From Blastococcus sp. CT_GayMR16 (GTDB lineage Bacteria > Actinomycetota > Actinomycetes > Mycobacteriales > Geodermatophilaceae): 36,079 nt of DNA. Made by a program: the position numbers and the translations under genes. The first letter of the stretch is position 1. Every line of letters starts with the position of its first letter. The notes under the pieces were generated by a model. It was not told the origin of the DNA and ran no database searches. It worked only from the letters and a program-made list of their open reading frames with translations. This document shows positions 16,457 to 23,270 of the stretch, piece by piece. The stretch lies in assembly GCF_004570875.1 (NCBI RefSeq), contig NZ_SPQK01000029.1, positions 1-36,079 on the forward strand, in the 5' to 3' direction.

Positions 16457-17214
16457 TGGGCACCCTGATGCGCGACACGGGCACCGTCTTCGCGCGGGCC
16501 ATGCGGATGTCGCTGCGCAACCCGGCCTGGCTGGTCATCAGCCTGATGCAGCCGATCCTCTACATCGTGCTGTTCGGGCCGCTGCTCGAGCCGCTGTCGG
16601 GCCAGCTCGGATCGGCCAACGCCTACCAGATCTTCGTCCCGGGGATCCTGGTGCAGCTGGGCATCTTCGGGGCGCTGTTCGTCGGCTTCGGGCTGATCGC
16701 CGAGTGGCGCGCCGGGGTCATCGAGAGCCAGCGGGTGACTCCGGCCAGCCGGACAGCCCTGCTCCTCGGGCGGGTGCTGCGCGACGTCGTCGTCCTGCTG
16801 GTGCAGGGCACGCTGCTGGTGCTGGTCTCGATCCCGCTGGGCCTGCGCGCCCCGTTCTGGGGCGTCGTGCTCACGCTGGTCGTCATCGCCCTGCTGGGCG
16901 CGGCGTTCGCGTCGGTGTCCTACGCGCTGGCGCTCACGCTCAAGAGCGAGGACGCCTTCGCCCCGCTGCTCAACGCCGTCGTGCTCCCGGTGCTGCTGCT
17001 GTCGGGCATCCTGCTGCCGATGACGCTCGCGCCGGGCTGGCTGCAGGCGATCAGCGACGTCAACCCGCTCAAGCACATCGTCGAGGGCACCCGCGCGTTC
17101 TTCGTCGGCGGCTACGACACCTCGATCGCCTGGTGGGGCGCCGCGCTGACCGTCGTCCTGGCGGTGCTGGGGTGGATGTTCGGCGTCCGCCGGTTCCGGC
17201 GGGAATCGAGCTGA
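16456..17214 (+). CDS. ABC-2 type permease (DrrB type)
   Basis: A 252-residue membrane protein with six hydrophobic segments and the ABC-2 pattern: a basic N-terminus, LRNPAWLVISLMQPILYIVLFG, an internal AEWRAGVIESQRVTPASR coupling helix and LSGILLPMTLAPGWLQAISDVNPLKHIVEG. It forms the channel of the exporter driven by the preceding ATPase. The ATG at 16456 overlaps the ATPase stop by one base. Followed by a 6-bp weak hairpin (17234-17259) that might end the operon. Confidence 0.92.
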   Translation: MGTLMRDTGTVFARAMRMSLRNPAWLVISLMQPILYIVLFGPLLEPLSGQLGSANAYQIFVPGILVQLGIFGALFVGFGLIAEWRAGVIESQRVTPASRTALLLGRVLRDVVVLLVQGTLLVLVSIPLGLRAPFWGVVLTLVVIALLGAAFASVSYALALTLKSEDAFAPLLNAVVLPVLLLSGILLPMTLAPGWLQAISDVNPLKHIVEGTRAFFVGGYDTSIAWWGAALTVVLAVLGWMFGVRRFRRESS

Positions 17215-17321
17215 GCGACCACTGGCCACATGTGGGGTATCTGGGACGACTGGTACCCCTTGTGAGGGACACGCCGGGTCCCGATAGGGGGAGACGACAC
17301 CTTCTTGTCACCTGGCAGGCC

Positions 17322-17327
17322 TAACGT
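17322..17327 (+). promoter_or_regulatory. Putative -10 element of the phoAT-like/phoH2 operon
   Basis: TAACGT is a full TAnnnT match. Its expected transcript start (17333-17335) is two to four bases before ATG 17337 of the short ORF upstream of phoH2, which would make that ORF near-leaderless. Confidence 0.4.
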
Positions 17328-17336
17328 CCCTGGTGG

Positions 17337-17483
17337 ATGACGAGCTGCCCTCGCCGTCCACGGGAGGCCCGGTTGGTGCTGACGAGTTCGTCGACCAGGG
17401 GGGCCGGCATCCGGCCTCTGCGCCGGGGCCCGGCCACCTTCGAGCGGGGGCGCGTCGTGCGCCCCACGGGAGTCGATTCGTGA
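17337..17483 (+). CDS. Short ORF upstream of phoH2, candidate PhoAT-like antitoxin
   Basis: A 48-residue, strongly basic ORF (14 arginines, no lysine) whose TGA overlaps the phoH2 GTG as GTGA, the arrangement of translationally coupled toxin-antitoxin genes. It is preceded by a good -10 (17322-17327). About 41 of 48 codons end in G or C, against about 36 of 49 in the competing frame that would extend PhoH2 upstream. In mycobacteria a short gene, phoAT, lies directly upstream of and overlaps phoH2 and counteracts its growth inhibition. I could not align this peptide to PhoAT from memory, so the identity rests on position. It may instead be a leader peptide or chance. Confidence 0.5.
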   Translation: MTSCPRRPREARLVLTSSSTRGAGIRPLRRGPATFERGRVVRPTGVDS

Positions 17484-18775
17484 CCACTCGCCGCACGTTC
17501 GTCCTCGACACCTCTGTTCTGCTCTCCGACCCCGGTGCGCTGCTGCGCTTCGGCGACTCCGACGTGGTGCTCCCGCTCGTCGTGATCGGAGAACTGGAGG
17601 ACAAGCGCGACCACCCCGAACTGGGCTGGTTCGCCCGGCAGTCCCTGCGCATCCTCGACGACCTGCGGGTCACCCACGGGCGGCTGGACGCCCCGGTGCC
17701 CGTGGGTGAGGACGGCGGCACGCTGCACGTCGAGCTCAACCACAGCGACCCGAAGGTGCTGCCGGCCGGCTTCCGCAACGACAGCAACGACAGCCGGATC
17801 ATGGTCGTCGCGCTGAACTTGCGCGCCGAGGGCCGGACCGTCTCCCTCATCACCAAGGACGTGCCGCTGCGCGTCAAGGCCGCTGCCGTGGGCCTGGACA
17901 CCGACGACTACCGCCTGCACGACGCGAAGGACGCCGGCTGGACCGGGATGGCCGAGGTCTCCCTGGACGACGCCGAGCTCAACGAGCTCTACGACGCCGG
18001 CGAGACGTTCGTGCCGGCCGCGGGTGAGCTGCCGCCGCACACCGGCCTGGTGCTGCTGTCCTCCCGGGGCTCGGCGCTGGGTCGGGTGACGGCGGACAAG
18101 CTGGTGCGGCTGGTGCGCGGCGACCGCGAGGCGTTCGGCCTGCACGGCCGCTCCGCTGAGCAGCGGATCGCCCTCGATCTCCTGCTCGACCCCGACATCG
18201 GCATCATCTCGCTCGGCGGCCGCGCCGGAACCGGCAAGTCGGCGCTCGCGCTGTGCGCGGGCCTGGAGTCGGTGATGGAGCGGCGGGCGCACAAGAAGGT
18301 CGTGATCTTCCGTCCGCTCTACGCCGTCGGCGGCCAGGAGCTCGGCTACCTGCCCGGCGGCGAGAACGAGAAGATGTCGCCCTGGGCGCAGGCGGTCTAC
18401 GACACCCTCGGCGCGCTGGTCTCCCCGGCCGTCATCGACGAGATCGACTCCCGCGGGCTCATCGAGGTGCTGCCATTGACCCACATCCGTGGACGGTCGC
18501 TGCACGACTCGTTCGTGATCGTCGACGAGGCGCAGTCCCTCGAGCGCGGCGTGCTGCTGACCGTGCTGTCGCGGCTCGGTTCCGGCTCGCGGGTGGTGCT
18601 CACCCACGACGTCGCCCAGCGGGACAACCTGCGGGTCGGCCGGCACGACGGCATCACGGCGGTGATCGAGGCGCTGAAGGGCCACCCGCTGTTCGCGCAC
18701 GTGACCCTGACCCGCTCCGAGCGCTCGCCGATCGCTGCGCTGGTCACCGAGATGCTGGAGGACCTCCCGCTCTGA
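17480..18775 (+). CDS. phoH2: PhoH2: PIN domain-PhoH ATPase fusion
   Basis: A 431-residue protein with two domains. The N-terminal PIN domain (residues 1 to about 140) begins [13 protein letters not shown] with its catalytic aspartate, and has the later acidic residues NDSRI. The C-terminal PhoH ATPase has Walker A GRAGTGKS at 247-254 and Walker [11 protein letters not shown]. Mycobacterial PhoH2 is a sequence-specific RNA helicase and RNase. GTG 17480 is chosen over an in-frame GTG at 17333: GGGAG (17468-17472) lies seven bases upstream and homologues begin just before the [10 protein letters not shown]-type strand. It overlaps the short ORF upstream by GTGA. Ends 17 bases before palindromic repeat copy 2. 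Confidence 0.93.
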   Translation: MTTRRTFVLDTSVLLSDPGALLRFGDSDVVLPLVVIGELEDKRDHPELGWFARQSLRILDDLRVTHGRLDAPVPVGEDGGTLHVELNHSDPKVLPAGFRNDSNDSRIMVVALNLRAEGRTVSLITKDVPLRVKAAAVGLDTDDYRLHDAKDAGWTGMAEVSLDDAELNELYDAGETFVPAAGELPPHTGLVLLSSRGSALGRVTADKLVRLVRGDREAFGLHGRSAEQRIALDLLLDPDIGIISLGGRAGTGKSALALCAGLESVMERRAHKKVVIFRPLYAVGGQELGYLPGGENEKMSPWAQAVYDTLGALVSPAVIDEIDSRGLIEVLPLTHIRGRSLHDSFVIVDEAQSLERGVLLTVLSRLGSGSRVVLTHDVAQRDNLRVGRHDGITAVIEALKGHPLFAHVTLTRSERSPIAALVTEMLEDLPL

Positions 18776-18792
18776 CGCTCGTCGCTTTCGGC

Positions 18793-18870
18793 GCCGGCTC
18801 TTGCGGTGTTGTCCCTCCTCTTGCGGCTTTGCAGCGCCGCAAGACCGGATGGAACACCGCAAGAGCCGGC
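18793..18870. repeat. Palindromic intergenic repeat, copy 2
   Basis: A 78-base element with a perfect 18-bp outer stem (18793-18810 with 18853-18870) and a 9-bp inner stem (18819-18827 with 18836-18844). CTCTTGCGG occurs at 18798 and 18818, the same 20-base period as in copy 1. It lies between phoH2 and the convergent AbiEi-like gene, ending one base before that gene's stop codon. It probably serves as a terminator. Confidence 0.8.
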
Positions 18871-18871
18871 T

Positions 18872-19810
18872 CTATGCGTGACTGCCGCGGTCGAATGCCC
18901 GTCGGAGCCGTTGCTCGAGGACGCGCGGCTGGGAGAGCTCGGCCCAGGTCCATCGGACGACCTGCCAGCGGAGGTCCCGCAGTTCGTCCTCACGCCGCTT
19001 CTCCTGGAAGACGACGTCGCCAGGCTCTTGCCCTGGCTTGACGAGGCGGCCGTACTTCACCTTGCCGTCGAATTCGCCCAGCGTCCGGTGAGCGCGCCAG
19101 CCGAAATCACATCGGCCGACGATCGACCCGTCGGCCCGCAGCACATGCACCTGGAGGTCAGGGGTCGGAAGCCGCAGCCGGTGCATGAGCACCCGGCTTC
19201 GGCTTTCTCCGACGCTCTCGCTGAACCGGCTGGCGAAGCGGAGGACACGAGCGGCTCTCCGCGTTCCGGGAACCGGGCCCATCCGTCCGAGGCACTCGAG
19301 CAATGCGCCGAAAGACGTGTGGCCCGAAGCGAGTGCATGGTCCGCGACCACCACGGCGGACTCGAACAACTCGCTCCGGGCCACATCCACCACGGTCCGA
19401 GTGGCGTTGGTCGTGAGGATCCCGTCGACGAGGGTCAACTCGTGCTCGGGTAGCCGGGCGACGTGCAGGTGCACCCGGGCGCTGCCGCTGCCACTCGCAG
19501 GCGGACGGCGGAGGACGTGCACCCTCCCGAGCTCGATGCCCCAGACGGGCAGGCCGTGCATCGCGGCTGCCGACGCGTGGCTGGCGACCGTTTCGGCACG
19601 CAGTCCCCTCATCGTCGCGGCGACCACCAGGCGATGCCGCGCGGCGCCATCGGTGGGGAGCACGGTCGGTGCCTGCGAGTAGGCCCCACGCTGCAGCCGG
19701 ATCAACTCCCGCCGCCGCACCATCCGGGCGAGCTCGGCGTCCGTGAAGCCATCGGTCACGGCGTCGGCGCGGCGCAGGATGTCGGTGGGCGTGATCTCGG
19801 GCTCGGACAC
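18872..19810 (-). CDS. AbiEi-type N-terminal domain and DUF559/Vsr-like nuclease-fold protein
   Basis: A 312-residue protein. The N-terminal winged helix (residues about 8-45, FTDAELARMVRRRELIRLQRGAY) resembles the AbiEi antitoxin DNA-binding domain, followed by a middle domain with VASHASAAAMHGLPVW. The C-terminal part has the Vsr/DUF559 PD-(D/E)xK layout: E202, D235 in VGRCDFGW and E246/D248/K250 in GEFDGKVKY, then RWQVVRWTW. Such orphans are common in actinobacteria; no AbiEii partner toxin lies beside it. Whether it cuts DNA is not known. It is bracketed by palindromic repeat copies 2 and 3. GTG start, weak ribosome site. Confidence 0.75.
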   Translation of the reverse strand: MSEPEITPTDILRRADAVTDGFTDAELARMVRRRELIRLQRGAYSQAPTVLPTDGAARHRLVVAATMRGLRAETVASHASAAAMHGLPVWGIELGRVHVLRRPPASGSGSARVHLHVARLPEHELTLVDGILTTNATRTVVDVARSELFESAVVVADHALASGHTSFGALLECLGRMGPVPGTRRAARVLRFASRFSESVGESRSRVLMHRLRLPTPDLQVHVLRADGSIVGRCDFGWRAHRTLGEFDGKVKYGRLVKPGQEPGDVVFQEKRREDELRDLRWQVVRWTWAELSQPRVLEQRLRRAFDRGSHA

Positions 19811-19860
19811 CCGTCGAGCCTCGCTGCGCGGGGTCGGGGGTGGCGTGATCCAGCAGGACC

Positions 19861-19869
19861 TGTGGATAA
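19861..19869 (-). other. Isolated perfect DnaA-box sequence
   Basis: The minus strand reads TTATCCACA, the classical DnaA box. It lies 51 bases upstream of the AbiEi-like gene and next to palindromic repeat copy 3. A single box is not an origin; it may be chance or a titration/regulatory site. Confidence 0.25.
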
Positions 19870-19880
19870 CACCCTGGTGC

Positions 19881-19943
19881 CTCTTGCGCCGTTGCCCGCA
19901 CTCTCGCGGTGTTGCAACGGCGCTGGAGCACCGGAAAGGGCGC
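19881..19943. repeat. Palindromic intergenic repeat, copy 3 (degenerate)
   Basis: CTCTTGCGC at 19881 and CTCTCGCGG at 19901 keep the 20-base period of copies 1 and 2, and GTTGCAACGG corresponds to the loop region. The outer stem is eroded; a 10-bp stem pairs 19886-19895 with 19914-19923. It lies between the end of the flagellar cluster and the AbiEi-like gene. Confidence 0.55.
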
Positions 19944-19974
19944 TAGAGCGACGGGCTCGGGACGACGTGTCGGG

Positions 19975-20229
19975 TCAGTCGGCTGCGGGCTCGTCGGCCG
20001 CGGCTGCGGACGGGGCCGTGGGGCGTGCGCCCGACCTGGCCGGCTTGACGGGGGTGCGCGGCGTGCTCGCGTACTTCAGCAGCGCGACCGCACCCCAGCC
20101 GGCCGCGAGGCACCAGGGCAGCCGGATCATCATTTCCTCGGTCGTGAGATCTCCACGCAGCCCGAGCGCGAGCACGGGCAGGGCCAGTACGAACCCGACG
20201 AGGAGGACGTCCCAGCGGAAGGGGCTCAT
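19975..20229 (-). CDS. Small membrane protein coupled to the FlhF-like gene
   Basis: An 84-residue protein whose ATG overlaps the FlhF-like stop (ATGA). Two hydrophobic segments (about residues 7-24 and 36-52) are separated by a short polar loop with DLTTEEMM; a Pro/Ala-rich basic tail follows. I know no family for it. It takes the place where flhG usually follows flhF. It is the last gene of the cluster, so its level should follow that of the FlhF-like protein. Confidence 0.7.
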   Translation of the reverse strand: MSPFRWDVLLVGFVLALPVLALGLRGDLTTEEMMIRLPWCLAAGWGAVALLKYASTPRTPVKPARSGARPTAPSAAAADEPAAD

Positions 20230-23200
20230 GTCTGCGGGTTCTCCAGCCGCTCACAGAGGAGCGAGGCCCAGCGGTGCGGCGTCGCGCGGGCGCCGTCGAT
20301 GAGGGCGACGGGGGCATCCACGCGGCGGAGCACGGCGGCCGGGTCGGCGCTGAGGTCGGTGTCCTGGACGATGAGCGCGTCGACCTGCGGCAGCCCGTCG
20401 ATCCACGGCTCGAGGTCCTCGGGCTTGCGGGTGGCCTCGACGACCGCCCAGACCGCGACCGGCGTCCAGATGGCCATCATCTGCGCCGTCCAGTACGCGT
20501 CGGTGCGCATCGGGGCGTCGACGGCGACGATCGTCACGGTGCCGGCGATGTCGGCGTCCTGACGTCGGGTGATCGCGGCACCGACCGTGGTGACGCGGCT
20601 GCTCTCGGGCGCGAGGCCGGCGAGGTCGCCGCGGGTGGCCCACTGCACGCGGTCGGGGTCCAGCCGCAGCGAGGCCGCGAGCGTCTGGGCCGCGCGCAGG
20701 GTCTCGATGCCAGGGCCGACCACGAACAGGACCTCGCCGGCACCGGTGGGCAGCTCCGGGACCGTCGGGAGGTGGAGGGCCAGCGCGCGGGTCAGTGCGG
20801 CGTAGGTGCCCATCTCGGCGACGGCGTCGGCGAAGGTCGCGCCGAGGAGGGCGCGGGGCACGCCGAGCTCGACGAGCCGGTCGGCGACCTCACCCGTGGC
20901 GGGCGCCGCAGGGGTGCCCGGGGCGGAAGCAACCGGCTCGGCGACGGCGACGGTGGCGGTGGCGGTGGCGGTCGTAGTGACCGGCGCCGCGGGCTCGAAG
21001 AGGTGCTCGGGGAACTCGGGGACCTCCGGGCTCGCCATGAGCGGTGCGACCGGCAGCCGGGTCACGGTGGCCAGCAGCCGGCTCGGTGCCGGCTGGGCCG
21101 GCGCGGGAAGGGGTGCCCACACGTCCTCGGCGGCCGGGACGACGGGGGCGTCGGTCTCCGGGGCGGCCGGCTCGACGGCCGGCGCCGTCGGGGCGGGGGG
21201 CGTGGCAGCGAGGGCCTTCGCCGCGGGAGCGGCCGGCGGCGGAACGGCGCGACGGGACGGCGCCGGCGGCACCGGCGGGCGCCCTCGGCCACGGGACCCG
21301 GGGAGCGGCGGAAGCAGCGACAGCGGAGGCATGACGGTCGTGGAGTCGAACGACATCATCGGGGCCGGGTCGCTGGCGGTGCGGGCCAGGAAGGGAGCCA
21401 GCTCCTCGGCGACCGCCTCGGCGAGCTCCTCCTCGATGGGCTCCTCGACCTCGGACTCGGCGACGACCTCGGGCTCCTCCTCGACGACGGCTTCCGGGGC
21501 GTCGGCTTCCGGGGCGTCGGACTCCTCCGCGACCTCGTCCACCGGCTCGTCGAACAGGAACGCCTCGACCGAGGGGGCGCTCGTCTCACCCGACGCCACC
21601 TCGGCCCAGATGGGCGCGGGGATCGTCGCGGCCGGCGCGACGGGCTCGCCCCACAGCGTCGCCGACATCGACGGGGGACCCCACATGTTGGTGGCCGGCG
21701 CAGCCACCCACGCGGGGGAGGGCGGCCGCGCCGCGGGGGCGGACGCGAACATGCCGGACGTCTCGACGGGTGCGGCGGTGCGGGACTCGAACATGGGGAC
21801 CTCGAAGATCGGGGCCTCGTGGACCGGCGCCTCGAACACGGGCACCTCGAACGCGGCGGCGGCGGGCTCCGGCATGACGACCTCCGGGACGACGACCTCG
21901 GGAGCGGGGGACTCGGCGGTGGGCTGCTCGATCGCGGGGGTCTCGACGGCGACGTCCTCGAAGGCGACGTCCTCGACGTACTCGGCAGTCACGGGCTCGA
22001 CAACGACCTCGGGCGCGACGAACTGCGGCACGGCGGCCTCGGGGACGGCCACCTCAGGGACGGCCACCTCAGGGACGGCGAACGTCACGGCCGGGCTCGC
22101 GGGAAGGTCCTGGAGGACGTTGTTCTCGAGCACGACCTGCGGCGTCACCGCCGCGTCGGCGTCCGGAGTGGTGAGCGCCGTCTGCGGCGAGGCGCCGGCG
22201 AGCACCTTGCGGAGGATGCCGGCGAGCGCCTCGTCGGAGTGCCCCTGCGCAAGGGCGGAGCGCAGCACCTCGGCGATCGCCTCCTCGCGCGAGGAGACCG
22301 ACGCCGTCGCGACGTCGGGCTCGGCGGCCCACGTGGGCACCTCCACCGTCTGGGTCATGCTCGAGGAGGGCGCGATGACCTGATCTCCCACCGTTTCCTC
22401 CTCCTGGCGCGTCGCAGGCGACGACACCGATGACTCTGCAGTTCGCCCGGGCCGGGACGGCCGGGGCTCGGCGTCGGCGCCGGGGCGCGCCGTTCCGGGT
22501 CGAACCAGTGCTTCCTCGACCGCCTGCTGCACGTCCCGGTCGCCGGCGACCATCCGCGCGAGCGCGGCGGTGAACGGGGACGGGGCATCCAGGACGTCGG
22601 CGGGGATGACGCGCTTGTCGGCGTCCCGGCCGAAGGGCGTGGCCGGCACGTCGCCGTCGAAGGAGGACGTCGGACCCGTGCGCGGGAAAGAGGCGCGCGG
22701 GAACGTGGAGCGGGCGTAGGCCGGGGTGTCCGCCTCGGCCTGCTTGGCGGTCAGGAGGGCCGCGAGCTCGCTGACGCGGTCGTCCTCGACCGGAGCGGGC
22801 CGCTTGGCCGGCGCCGCAGCGGCCGGAGTGGACTGCCACGCAGGTGCGGACGAGCGCGCGGCCGGTGCAGCGGACCAAGTGGACGAGGACGACGGGGCCG
22901 CAGTCGAGGTGCGGGTCGACGAGGGGGTGTCCGTGGAGCGGACGGCCTCCGCGGCCCACGCGGCGGCTCCGTTGCGGGCGGGAGCCGCGGCGCGGGCGCG
23001 CGCCGGCGCAGCCGAGGCCAACGGCGAGGAGAAGTCCGCGGGGACGTCGTCGGAGAGCGCTTCGGCGGGCGAGCTGACGGCGGGGACGGCGGGCCGGTTG
23101 GTCAGGTCCGGCGCCACCTCGGCCACGTAGCGCTCGGTCGCGAAGAAGCCGAGCACCCCACCGGAACGCACCCGGCGGACGCCGACCACGCGTGCGGACG

Positions 23201-23270
23201 GGCCGAACTGCTCGCGCGCCGCGGCGATCGCGTCGTCGCGCGTGGCGGCCTCAACGGATCGCAACGGCAC
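20226..23270 (-). CDS. Degenerate FlhF-like protein with a very long low-complexity linker
   Basis: A 1014-residue protein directly after flhA, the usual site of flhF. The first 50 residues (AATRDDAIAAAREQFG, then ARVVGVRRVRSGGVLGFF) match the FlhF N-terminus. Residues about 55-790 are Pro/Ala/Glu/Val-rich with VPEVA-type repeats and acidic runs. Residues about 794-1014 follow the SRP-GTPase layout, but every GTP motif is eroded: FVVGPGIETL replaces the P-loop, VAVDAPMRT replaces DTAGR and VQDTDL replaces TKxD. EATRKPEDLEPW and the final PVALIDGARATPHRW still resemble FlhF. Normal FlhF is near 400-500 residues. GTG start with GGGAG nine bases upstream; 20-base overlap with flhA. Confidence 0.7.
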   Translation of the reverse strand: MPLRSVEAATRDDAIAAAREQFGPSARVVGVRRVRSGGVLGFFATERYVAEVAPDLTNRPAVPAVSSPAEALSDDVPADFSSPLASAAPARARAAAPARNGAAAWAAEAVRSTDTPSSTRTSTAAPSSSSTWSAAPAARSSAPAWQSTPAAAAPAKRPAPVEDDRVSELAALLTAKQAEADTPAYARSTFPRASFPRTGPTSSFDGDVPATPFGRDADKRVIPADVLDAPSPFTAALARMVAGDRDVQQAVEEALVRPGTARPGADAEPRPSRPGRTAESSVSSPATRQEEETVGDQVIAPSSSMTQTVEVPTWAAEPDVATASVSSREEAIAEVLRSALAQGHSDEALAGILRKVLAGASPQTALTTPDADAAVTPQVVLENNVLQDLPASPAVTFAVPEVAVPEVAVPEAAVPQFVAPEVVVEPVTAEYVEDVAFEDVAVETPAIEQPTAESPAPEVVVPEVVMPEPAAAAFEVPVFEAPVHEAPIFEVPMFESRTAAPVETSGMFASAPAARPPSPAWVAAPATNMWGPPSMSATLWGEPVAPAATIPAPIWAEVASGETSAPSVEAFLFDEPVDEVAEESDAPEADAPEAVVEEEPEVVAESEVEEPIEEELAEAVAEELAPFLARTASDPAPMMSFDSTTVMPPLSLLPPLPGSRGRGRPPVPPAPSRRAVPPPAAPAAKALAATPPAPTAPAVEPAAPETDAPVVPAAEDVWAPLPAPAQPAPSRLLATVTRLPVAPLMASPEVPEFPEHLFEPAAPVTTTATATATVAVAEPVASAPGTPAAPATGEVADRLVELGVPRALLGATFADAVAEMGTYAALTRALALHLPTVPELPTGAGEVLFVVGPGIETLRAAQTLAASLRLDPDRVQWATRGDLAGLAPESSRVTTVGAAITRRQDADIAGTVTIVAVDAPMRTDAYWTAQMMAIWTPVAVWAVVEATRKPEDLEPWIDGLPQVDALIVQDTDLSADPAAVLRRVDAPVALIDGARATPHRWASLLCERLENPQT
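22042..22080 (-). repeat. 15-bp tandem repeats inside the FlhF-like linker
   Basis: GGGACGGCCACCTCA occurs twice in tandem (22042-22056, 22057-22071) with a partial third copy, encoding repeated VAVPE units. The exact DNA identity shows recent duplication rather than selection for a repeated peptide alone. Confidence 0.7.

Noticed and set aside
17226-17259. Palindrome CCACATGTGG and a 6-bp stem after the ABC permease gene as operator or terminator
   Set aside because: The stems are short with a long loop and no context supports a specific role; noted only as a weak terminator possibility.
17333-17479. N-terminal extension of PhoH2 from the GTG at 17333
   Set aside because: The extension has poorer third-position GC, no family match, and GTG 17480 has a good ribosome site at the conserved PIN start.
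2981-19943. CRISPR-like repeats
   Set aside because: The repeated elements are dispersed by kilobases, palindromic and not regularly spaced with unique spacers; no cas genes are present.
20274-22433. Long open frames on the plus strand (719 and 525 codons) opposite the FlhF-like gene
   Set aside because: Products are Gly/Arg- or Ser/Ala-rich low complexity. The minus strand frame has FlhF-like ends, a ribosome site and operon overlaps.
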